DNA from: Bacteroidota bacterium
GTDB taxonomy: Bacteria; Bacteroidota; Rhodothermia; Rhodothermales; JAAAOL01
DNA length: 5,243 nt
Assembly: GCA_009908885.1 (NCBI GenBank)
Contig: JAAAOL010000339.1
Location: forward strand, 1-5,243
Direction of reading: 5' to 3'
The translations under genes were made by a program, and so were the position numbers. This document shows positions 1 to 5,243 of this stretch, one piece after another. The notes beneath the pieces are model-generated. The model searched no databases. It was not told the origin of the DNA and saw only the letters and a program-made list of their open reading frames with translations. Within the stretch, counting starts at the first letter, position 1. Every line of letters begins with the position of its first letter.

Positions 1-410
1 ACCTGGTGGTGGCGCAGCGGTTGATTCGGAAGTTGTGCGGGGAGTGCAAGCGTCCGGTGGAGGATCCGGACCTGGTGCTGCTCAAGAACCTGGGGTTTAC
101 GGAGGAGGAGCGGGCGCAGGTGGCCTCGGGAGAGTTGGTGCTGTACGAGGAGGGCGAGGACGACGGATGCAGTCGGTGCCGGGGGTTGGGCTACAAGGGG
201 CGTCGTGCGGTGGCGGAGGCGTTGTATTTTTCGCGTCGGATCCGTCACATGGTGGCGGATGCGGCGGAGGAGAAGTTGGACGAGATGGCGGTGAAGGCGG
301 CGGCGCAGGAGGAGGGGATGTTGACGTTGCAGGATTCGGCGCGGACGGTGGTGAAGGCGGGCGAGTCGTCGGTGCGGGAGATGATGCGCGTGATCTCGAC
401 CGACACCTGA
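1..410 (+). CDS. GspE/PilB-type secretion or pilus assembly ATPase, C-terminal fragment (5' end outside window)
   Basis: This is the C-terminal end of a hexameric cytoplasmic ATPase that powers type II secretion or type IV pilus extension. The frame is open from the first complete codon (position 3) and ends at TGA 408-410. The GTG at 6 is an internal valine, not a start, because the family motif LVVAQRLIRKLC runs straight through it. The zinc-binding tetracysteine element is intact as CX2C-X40-CX2C, with cysteine codons at 36, 45, 168 and 177. It is followed by GYKGRRAVAE, the family's GYxGRxxxxE signature, and by the usual ending EEGMLTLQDSA...EVVR-like helix (here SVREMMRVIS). These features separate GspE/PilB from PilT, which lacks the tetracysteine. 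GspE and PilB cannot be told apart from this fragment. Walker A and B lie upstream of the window. Codon use is odd: almost every codon ends in G, and TTG supplies 8 of 14 leucines, unlike the next gene. Confidence 0.93.
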   Translation, partial: LVVAQRLIRKLCGECKRPVEDPDLVLLKNLGFTEEERAQVASGELVLYEEGEDDGCSRCRGLGYKGRRAVAEALYFSRRIRHMVADAAEEKLDEMAVKAAAQEEGMLTLQDSARTVVKAGESSVREMMRVISTDT

Positions 411-445
411 CCCCCCATCGGGCTGGTGCATTTTGGCATACGGCA

Positions 446-466
446 CGCCGGGCCTGCAACCCGGCG
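446..466 (+). terminator. Possible weak terminator hairpin after the ATPase gene
   Basis: CGCCGGG (446-452) and CCCGGCG (460-466) are perfect complements around a 7-base loop, giving a GC-only 7-bp stem 36 bases after the ATPase stop codon. A run of four T occurs at 473-476, but it is separated from the stem by six bases, so this is not a canonical intrinsic terminator. It could equally be a chance hairpin in GC-rich DNA. Confidence 0.3.
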
Positions 467-614
467 CCTGGGTTTTGGATATAAGAGTTATCCCTTTCTC
501 GACAATCTGGCGATGTTATGAGCAGGGCGACCCAGGCCAGGCACGATGACTTACCCTCATCACTGATTCCTTCTTCCGTGGATCCAGAACCAGCACATCG
601 GCCCGCAGGCGAGC

Positions 615-619
615 AGGAG
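615..619 (+). promoter_or_regulatory. Shine-Dalgarno site deciding the start at 629
   Basis: AGGAG lies 9 bases before ATG 629. The competing ATG at 518 is preceded by CAATCTGGCGATGTT, which has no purine-rich match. This is the clearest ribosome binding site in the window and supports the shorter form of the protein. Confidence 0.55.
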
Positions 620-628
620 CAGTTCTCG

Positions 629-1633
629 ATGCTTCGCCTGCGCGACCGCGTCGTCATCATGCTGCTCTTCGATCAGATCGTTCAGGAAGAGCAGGTGGCG
701 ATGGCCTGGCAACTGTGGCGCGACATGACGAAGGAGGGCGTCAAAGAACCCCTCTGGCGCGTGCTCACGCTCTTCTCGGAGGTCGACTCGGAGATGGTCT
801 ATGCCGAGGCCGCCCGGGTCTATGGCTTCGAGGAAGCCCGGGTGCCCCGGAGCCGTGCCGTGGGGTTGATCCAGGATCTACACCGCCGGATGGATGAGGA
901 GGTCTGGGCGCAAATGGTGGACCTGCGGCTGCTGCCAATCAATCAGATGGAGCAGCCCCACAGCCACCGGCAACGCACCGTCTACGCTACCCACGATCCC
1001 GCCCGTCACGAAGTCCAGGACCTGCTCCGCACCATCGAGACGGAAGGCTACGAACTGCGGTACGTGAAGGAGACGATCCTGATCGATCTGCTCGCGAAGG
1101 CCTTTCCGCATGAGAAACGGTATCAACAGCTCCAGGCCGGCGGCACCACGCTCCCGTCAGACATCGGCGAGTACCTGGAGGTGTCCGTCCCGGTGGGCGA
1201 GGTCCACGTCTTCTCCGAGGGCGGCGACGACGAGCCCGAGCGGGAGATGGTCGCCCGGGAATCCGATGACCGCCCGTCGCCCCCTGCGGGCGGCTCCCTC
1301 ATCGAGCGGTTCGAGGACGTCCTCGAACGGGCCGTCCAGAAGCATGCGACGGACATCTGTTTGCTGCCCAACGCCGAGGGACACGTCGAGATCTACTTCC
1401 AGATCCACAAGCAACTCAAACGCTGGAAGGTCATTCAGGACGTCACCGCAGACGCGATGCTGTCGGTCGTCAAACGCGAAATCCTGGGGCTGCGCAGCGG
1501 CCAGACGAAGCAGACGCAGAAACGCGTCATCCGGCGCTGGATTGAAGGCGAGCCCATCCGGTTCCGGGTCACAGCATTGCCCCCCAGCGACGATCTGCAT
1601 TCCGAGTCCATCGTGATCCGCGTCCTTCAGTAG
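629..1633 (+). CDS. Motor-less GspE/PilB relative: MshEN/N1-like region plus N2 domain only
   Basis: From ATG 629 the protein has 334 residues. Residues 8-75 resemble the helical MshEN/N1 repeats of GspE and PilB (LLFDQIVQEEQVAMAWQLW, then EVDSEMVYAEAARVYGF). Residues 99-160 resemble the second half of that domain (LLPINQ..., ending LIDLLAKAFP). An acidic linker follows at about 195-222. Residues 223-334 match the N2 domain: RAVQKHATDICLLP stands for the usual AV..GASDIHIEP, and RFRVTALPP...ESIVIRVL for DxRVSTLPxxxGExVVIRLL. The stop codon falls right after VIRVLQ, where full-length members continue into the RecA-like motor, so Walker A, Asp box, Walker B, His box and tetracysteine are all absent. 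No motor remnant is visible in any frame before the next gene. ATG 629 is chosen because AGGAG (615-619) precedes it by 9 bases and third-position GC rises there. ATG 518 would add 37 low-complexity residues. The role is unknown: it may be a partner or regulator of a pilus/secretion ATPase, or a decaying paralog. Confidence 0.8.
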   Translation: MLRLRDRVVIMLLFDQIVQEEQVAMAWQLWRDMTKEGVKEPLWRVLTLFSEVDSEMVYAEAARVYGFEEARVPRSRAVGLIQDLHRRMDEEVWAQMVDLRLLPINQMEQPHSHRQRTVYATHDPARHEVQDLLRTIETEGYELRYVKETILIDLLAKAFPHEKRYQQLQAGGTTLPSDIGEYLEVSVPVGEVHVFSEGGDDEPEREMVARESDDRPSPPAGGSLIERFEDVLERAVQKHATDICLLPNAEGHVEIYFQIHKQLKRWKVIQDVTADAMLSVVKREILGLRSGQTKQTQKRVIRRWIEGEPIRFRVTALPPSDDLHSESIVIRVLQ

Positions 1634-1702
1634 GCGGAATCCTGTCGGGGACGGTCGGCGTTGGTGTCGCCCGAGAGAGTACGACGCCACCGTAGAGACG
1701 GC

Positions 1703-2368
1703 ATGGATAAATCGGCAGCTTGGTACCGACGGCTGGATCGCCTGTTCGACCGCGCCTGGGTGTTCAATGCCTATCAGACGCTGGCAGACGGCGGCAAGAC
1801 GCGTCAGATCCGACGATTCTTGGCGGACGTGCCCTACGCCTCGGTCGTCGACGTCGGCTGTGGGACCGGCAACTGGGCATCGCTGGCCCGCGGGCGCTAC
1901 GTGGGCGTCGACACGTCTCCGTCCTTCATCGCGGCCTGCCGCGAGCGCTTTGCCGACGACCCGGACAAATCCTTCGTCCAGGCCGATGCCACCACGCTCA
2001 CGCCCACCCAGCCGTTCGACCTGGCGCTGCTCATCAGCGTCCTCCACCACCTCTCGGACGACGACGTGCGCCAGCTGCTCCGGTGGGTCGCCGAGCACGC
2101 CCACTACTTCTTCGTGCTCGATCTGTATCCCATCCCGTGGCATCCCATCGCTCGCGTGCTCTATGCGCTGGATCGCGGGCACTACATCCGCTCGCCGGAG
2201 GCGCAACGAGCACTGATCGCGGAGGAGCCTCGATTGCAGATGGTGAAGCAGTCCAGCTACTTCGCCCCGAGCAGCCTGTACCGGCACACGCTCTTTCTGT
2301 ACGAAAGCACCGCGTGGCGAGGCGCGGAGGCGGGCGAGCAGCACGTCGAGGAAGGTAGCCGGGCGTAA
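1703..2368 (+). CDS. Class I SAM-dependent methyltransferase, substrate unknown
   Basis: This is a 221-residue soluble Rossmann-fold methyltransferase that should transfer a methyl group from S-adenosylmethionine. Motif I is VVDVGCGTG at 48-56. The acidic end of strand 2 is VGVD at 67-70 (Asp70, expected to hold the ribose hydroxyls). The adenine-side motif is QADA at 93-96. Motif IV is FDLALLISVLHHLSDDD at 105-121, typical of the Methyltransf_11/25 group, and strand 5 is YFFVLDLYP at 135-143. Nothing marks the acceptor: the C-terminal part (SPEAQRAL..., SSYFAPSSLYRHTLFLYE) looks like a small-molecule or lipid-type enzyme but is not diagnostic. ATG 1703 is chosen over in-frame TTG 1661 and GTG 1664 because codons 1661-1702 include AGA, CGA and GTA, which are uncommon here. 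Only a weak AGAG (1694-1697) precedes it. The gene follows the motor-less ATPase relative by 69 bp on the same strand, so co-transcription is possible. It faces ppc across 13 bp. The tail after residue 203 is poorly conserved-looking and charged. Confidence 0.85.
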   Translation: MDKSAAWYRRLDRLFDRAWVFNAYQTLADGGKTRQIRRFLADVPYASVVDVGCGTGNWASLARGRYVGVDTSPSFIAACRERFADDPDKSFVQADATTLTPTQPFDLALLISVLHHLSDDDVRQLLRWVAEHAHYFFVLDLYPIPWHPIARVLYALDRGHYIRSPEAQRALIAEEPRLQMVKQSSYFAPSSLYRHTLFLYESTAWRGAEAGEQHVEEGSRA

Positions 2369-2381
2369 CTTGCCAGCGCCC

Positions 2382-5177
2382 TCAGCCCGTGCTCTGCATG
2401 GCAGCGGCAATGCCGTTGATACTGAGGAACAGGGATCGCCCGATGGCGGCCCGTTCGTCGTCTTCCGCCGCGCGCCAGCGCTCCAGCAGTTCGATCTGGA
2501 GCAGGTTGAGTACGTCGGTATACGGATTGCGCAGCTGAACGGACTTCTGGATGACGGGCGCCGTGTCGAGCAGGCGGTCGTGACCGGTCACCTTGAGGAT
2601 GGCGGTCTCCGCGCGCCGGTAGTCGTCCACGATGGTGGAGTGGAAAGCGTCGTTGGCGTCGTCAGGGGCAGCGGCAGCGGCATAGCGATGGGCGATGACG
2701 AGGCGGGCGCGGGTCATCTCGCGCTGGGCGCTGTTGAGGACGGCCCGGAAGAAGGGCCAGGATTCGTACATCGACCGGAGCGTACCGAGCTGCTCGGGAT
2801 GTTCCTCCAGGAGCGCATGCAGGGCGGCCCCGGTGCCGTACCAGCCGGGCACCAGGTAGCGGGTTTGGGTCCAGGCGAAGCCCCAGGGAATGGCGCGCAG
2901 GCCCTCGAAGTCCACCTCGTCGGTCGAGCCGCGGGAGACGGGGCGGGAAGCGATGGGCAGGCGGCTGATGTGCTCGATGGGCGTGATTTGGGTGTACCAT
3001 TCCCAGAGGCCGTCCGCATGCACGAGGCCGCGATACGCCGTCATGGCGTCTTCGGCGACCGTCGTGAAGAGCTGGGCTTCCTCGCCGTCGAGGTCCAGCG
3101 GCGGAAGGCCGTCGGAGGGGCCGACGGACGCCTGGAGCGTGGCATTAACGATCTGCTCCAGGTGGCGGTGGGCGATGTCGGGCAGGGCGTAGCGGAACGA
3201 GATGACTTCACCCTGCTCGGTGAAGCGGATGCGACCGTTGTGCACGACCGGCGGCATGGCGAGGATCGCCTGGTTGGCGCGTCCGCCTCCCCGCCCGACG
3301 GTGCCGCCGCGCCCGTGAAAGAGGCGCATGTCGACGTCGTAGTCGCGGCACACGCGTCCGAGGCGGGCCTGCGCCCGGTGCAGCGACCAGTTGGCCATCC
3401 AGTAGCCGCCGTCCTTGTTGCTGTCCGAGTAGCCGAGCATGATCTCCTGAAAGCCGTCGCGGGCCGCGAGGTGTTCCCGGTAGATCGGATGCTCGAACAG
3501 CGTGCTCATGAAGTCGTCGGCATGGGCCAGGTCGTCGATCGTCTCGAACAGCGGCGCCACGTCGAGCGACGTGTGGACGGTCCCGTCGTGCATGTGCCAG
3601 AGGCCGACTTCCTTGGCCAGCAGCAGCACCTCCAGCAGGTCGCTGATCTCGTGTGTCATGCTGACGATGTACGTGCCGACAGCTGCGGGCTCCTCGTCCT
3701 GGGCGGTGCGGATGACGTCCAGGGCCTCCATCAGCTCCTGCACGTCGTCCGGAAGCTGGGCGCCCCGCGGCAGGAGCGGGCGCGGGTGCGAAAGTTCGTC
3801 GGTCAGCAGGGCCTGCCGCTCGTCTTCCGACAGCGCGGAGTACTCGTCCGTGACGCCCGCCTTGCGCAGCAGCACCTCCACGGCGTGCTCGTGGACGCGG
3901 CTGTGCTGCCGCACGTCGAGGGTCAGCAGGTGCAGCCCGAAGGCCTGGGCGCGGGCAATCAGGTCGCTCAGCCGGCCCGCTTCGGCCAGCTCGGCGAAGC
4001 CCGCCTCGTGGAGGGCCGTCTCCAGGGTACGCAGGTCCTCCAGCAGGCGCGGGCCCGTGTACGTCGCACCGCCCGAGAAGCGCGGGTCCTCGGGGTCCAT
4101 CAGGTCCGTGACCCGCTCCATCATGTACGTCAGCTTGAGGCGATAGGGCTCATGCTGAAACTGCGGATAGCGGTCGCGGTCGGGATCCAACTCGTCGGCG
4201 TCCGCATCGATGGCCGCCTCCAGCACGGCGGGCGTGTCGACGAGCTGGTCGGAAATGCTGAGTTCCCGCCGCAGCTCCCGCAGCTCTTGCAGGTAGAGCC
4301 CCAGCACCACCTCTCGTTGGCGGGCCAGCGTGTGGCGGGTCACGTCCGCCGTCACGTTCGGGTTGCCGTCGCGGTCACTGCCGATCCAGGACCGATAGCG
4401 CAGCAGGGCGGGCAGCGTCGGCGTCTGGCCGTAGTGCTTCTGCACGGCGCGGCGCACGTCCCGGTAGATGCGCGGGACGGTGTTCCAGATGGCGTTGCGC
4501 ACAAAGTACAGGCCGTGCTCCACCTCGTCGGCCACGGTGGGGCGGGAAGCGCGGATCTCGTCGGTGGCCAGCAGCAGCAGAATCTGGTTGTGGACGCTGG
4601 CGAGGGCCTGATTGGCCTCGGCGGGCGTCAGGTCTTCCCGGCGGAGGCGCGTCAGCTCGCGGGCCAGATGTTGCTGCTTGTACAGGATGCTGCGGCGCCG
4701 CGCCTCGGTCGGGTGGGCCGTAAGGGTGGGCTGGATGTCGAGTCGGTCGATCAGCGCCTGCACCTCGTCGAACGAGAGGCCCCGCTCTTTGAGCCGCAGG
4801 ACCGCTTTCTCGATCGATTCGGGGCGAGGCCCGTCCGCAGCCTGGGCGCGCTCCCGGTTGATGCGGGCGATCTCCTGCTGTTCGGCCTGATTCACCAGGT
4901 GGAAGAACGCCGTGTAGGAGCGCAGCAGCCAGGTGATCGATGGAAGGTCGAGGTCCTGGATCTCGTCCGCGGCCGCGTCGAGGTCGCCCGCTTTGCACAG
5001 GCCGCGCAGGCGCTTGACGAGGTCGAAGACGTCGTCGCCCGCCTCGTCGGTAATCACCTGGCCCAGCAGGTGGCTCAGCAGGTTGATGTGCCGACTCAGC
5101 GGCTCGGTCAGGCCGGCGCTTTCGGTGTCGATGGTGAGCGTCCGGGAAGCAGGCATGGGAAGGTCAGCGTCCGTCAT
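2382..5177 (-). CDS. ppc: Phosphoenolpyruvate carboxylase, full length
   Basis: This enzyme catalyses irreversible carboxylation of phosphoenolpyruvate with bicarbonate to oxaloacetate and phosphate, the anaplerotic supply to the TCA cycle. It is a cytosolic Mg-dependent tetramer in the known family. At 931 residues it has normal length, slightly longer than the E. coli enzyme (883). The hallmarks are in order: LTAHPTE at 152-158 with catalytic His155, GSDRDGNP at 266-273, LDVRQHS at 420-426, LGYSDSNKDGG at 581-591, the mobile loop FHGRGGTVGRGGG at 620-632 (His621, Arg629), RAIPWGFAWTQTR at 761-773, and QLRNPYTD at 881-888. The C-terminus is QSTG rather than the usual (Q/R)NTG. Against E. coli, the aspartate-site residues Arg587 and Arg832 are kept (Arg629, Arg883), while Lys773 is Arg823 and Asn881 is Ser929. 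The mobile loop is followed by Arg633 where many members have Pro. No plant-type N-terminal phosphorylation serine is evident. ATG 5177 has no Shine-Dalgarno; in-frame ATG at residue 8 is the only close alternative. Confidence 0.98.
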   Translation of the reverse strand: MTDADLPMPASRTLTIDTESAGLTEPLSRHINLLSHLLGQVITDEAGDDVFDLVKRLRGLCKAGDLDAAADEIQDLDLPSITWLLRSYTAFFHLVNQAEQQEIARINRERAQAADGPRPESIEKAVLRLKERGLSFDEVQALIDRLDIQPTLTAHPTEARRRSILYKQQHLARELTRLRREDLTPAEANQALASVHNQILLLLATDEIRASRPTVADEVEHGLYFVRNAIWNTVPRIYRDVRRAVQKHYGQTPTLPALLRYRSWIGSDRDGNPNVTADVTRHTLARQREVVLGLYLQELRELRRELSISDQLVDTPAVLEAAIDADADELDPDRDRYPQFQHEPYRLKLTYMMERVTDLMDPEDPRFSGGATYTGPRLLEDLRTLETALHEAGFAELAEAGRLSDLIARAQAFGLHLLTLDVRQHSRVHEHAVEVLLRKAGVTDEYSALSEDERQALLTDELSHPRPLLPRGAQLPDDVQELMEALDVIRTAQDEEPAAVGTYIVSMTHEISDLLEVLLLAKEVGLWHMHDGTVHTSLDVAPLFETIDDLAHADDFMSTLFEHPIYREHLAARDGFQEIMLGYSDSNKDGGYWMANWSLHRAQARLGRVCRDYDVDMRLFHGRGGTVGRGGGRANQAILAMPPVVHNGRIRFTEQGEVISFRYALPDIAHRHLEQIVNATLQASVGPSDGLPPLDLDGEEAQLFTTVAEDAMTAYRGLVHADGLWEWYTQITPIEHISRLPIASRPVSRGSTDEVDFEGLRAIPWGFAWTQTRYLVPGWYGTGAALHALLEEHPEQLGTLRSMYESWPFFRAVLNSAQREMTRARLVIAHRYAAAAAPDDANDAFHSTIVDDYRRAETAILKVTGHDRLLDTAPVIQKSVQLRNPYTDVLNLLQIELLERWRAAEDDERAAIGRSLFLSINGIAAAMQSTG

Positions 5178-5243
5178 GGGAGAGCGGGCGTACGGTGATA
5201 CTATCGAGTTCGATCGTGGAAACCAGTTCCAGGTCGTCGGGCC
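5178..5243 (-). other. Region upstream of ppc, open in more than one frame; possible edge gene
   Basis: On the minus strand one frame reads PDDLELVSTIELDSITVRPL and then SHDGR to a TGA at 5166-5164. It would be the tail of an upstream gene overlapping the ppc start by 14 bases, an arrangement typical of operons. On the plus strand, exactly in antisense register, ATG 5176 (or ATG 5155) opens a frame reading GDTIEFDRGNQFQVVG to the window edge. Codon composition does not separate the two readings. A 12-bp palindrome, ATCGA-GT-TCGAT, lies at 5203-5214, and TAGTAT (minus strand, 5203-5198) is a weak -10 candidate with no good -35. The minus-strand tail seems slightly more likely because of the well-placed stop codon. 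Confidence 0.35.

Larger units (their letters stand above)
411..628 (+). other. Leader region between the ATPase fragment and the motor-less ATPase relative
   Basis: This stretch follows the ATPase stop codon and runs to the preferred start of the next gene at 629. It holds a 7-bp inverted repeat at 446-466 and then a locally AT-rich patch at 473-500 that includes TATAAG at 480-485. The patch is a possible promoter location, but I find no convincing -35 partner or Bacteroidota-type TAnnTTTG box. The part from 518 to 628 is open in frame with the next gene (start ATG 518). It has no Shine-Dalgarno sequence and uses codons such as AGG, TTA, TCA, CCA and GCA that are scarce in the gene proper. 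I therefore read it as probably untranslated. Confidence 0.45.

Noticed and set aside
433..485. Sigma-70-like promoter from TTGGCA (433-438) or TATAAG (480-485)
   Set aside because: Neither box has a partner at 16-18 bp spacing, so it was kept only as a remark in the leader region.
97..660. Minus-strand open frame with a long proline/serine-rich translation
   Set aside because: The Pro/Ser-rich stretch is the complement of GGN- and GNG-rich codons of the ATPase fragment; it shows no family signature.
1634..1702. Possible frameshifted remnant of an ATPase motor domain after the stop at 1633
   Set aside because: None of the three forward frames gives a Walker A (GPTGSGKS-like) or other motor motif, so the gene appears to be truncated, not frameshifted.
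1157..2410. Minus-strand open frame of 417 codons across the motor-less ATPase relative and the methyltransferase
   Set aside because: It is antisense to two genes with clear family motifs, and its own translation shows no domain or coherent composition.
2370..5198. Plus-strand open frame of 942 codons antisense to the whole ppc gene
   Set aside because: It covers a gene with every PEPC catalytic motif on the other strand. Its translation is rich in Val, Gly, Gln, His and Arg with no recognisable domain, as expected of the antisense frame of a GC-rich gene with strong codon bias.
5203..5214. Palindrome ATCGAGTTCGAT as an operator for ppc
   Set aside because: It is a 5-bp half-site in a short region that may be coding; no known regulator site is matched and no second copy was seen.

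Overview
The window is GC-rich (roughly two thirds G+C by eye) bacterial chromosomal DNA with dense coding and short gaps. The family content (a GspE/PilB-type secretion or pilus ATPase, a class I methyltransferase and a 931-residue bacterial phosphoenolpyruvate carboxylase) and the sparse Shine-Dalgarno signals fit a GC-rich member of the Rhodothermota (Salinibacter/Rhodothermus-like). That placement is an inference from general resemblance and is not proven. There are no RNA genes, CRISPR arrays, insertion sequences or phage genes.

Layout. Positions 1-410 (+) are the C-terminal end of a GspE/PilB-type ATPase that begins before the window. It carries the zinc-binding CX2C...CX2C pair of the family. 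Positions 411-628 are a leader with one small hairpin and a possible but poorly supported alternative start at 518. Positions 629-1633 (+) encode a second GspE/PilB relative. This one has only the N-terminal MshEN/N1-like region and the N2 domain, and it stops where the RecA-like motor domain should start, so it has no Walker A, Walker B or tetracysteine region. Positions 1703-2368 (+) encode a compact SAM-dependent methyltransferase. Positions 2382-5177 (-) encode a complete phosphoenolpyruvate carboxylase (ppc), convergent with the methyltransferase and only 13 bp from it. The last 66 bases, upstream of ppc, are open in several frames. They may be the tail of an upstream minus-strand gene overlapping the ppc start, or the start of a divergent plus-strand gene.

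How the genes may work together. The ATPase fragment and the motor-less relative plausibly belong to one type IV pilus or type II secretion locus, the second perhaps as a regulatory or assembly partner of the first. The two genes differ clearly in codon use, which argues against a recent tandem duplication. The methyltransferase has no evident link to either side. The carboxylase is a separate housekeeping anaplerotic gene (phosphoenolpyruvate + bicarbonate to oxaloacetate + phosphate).

The most notable observations are the cleanly truncated, motif-poor GspE/PilB relative and two substitutions in the predicted aspartate-inhibition site of the carboxylase. I see no clear sign of a wholly new multi-gene system.
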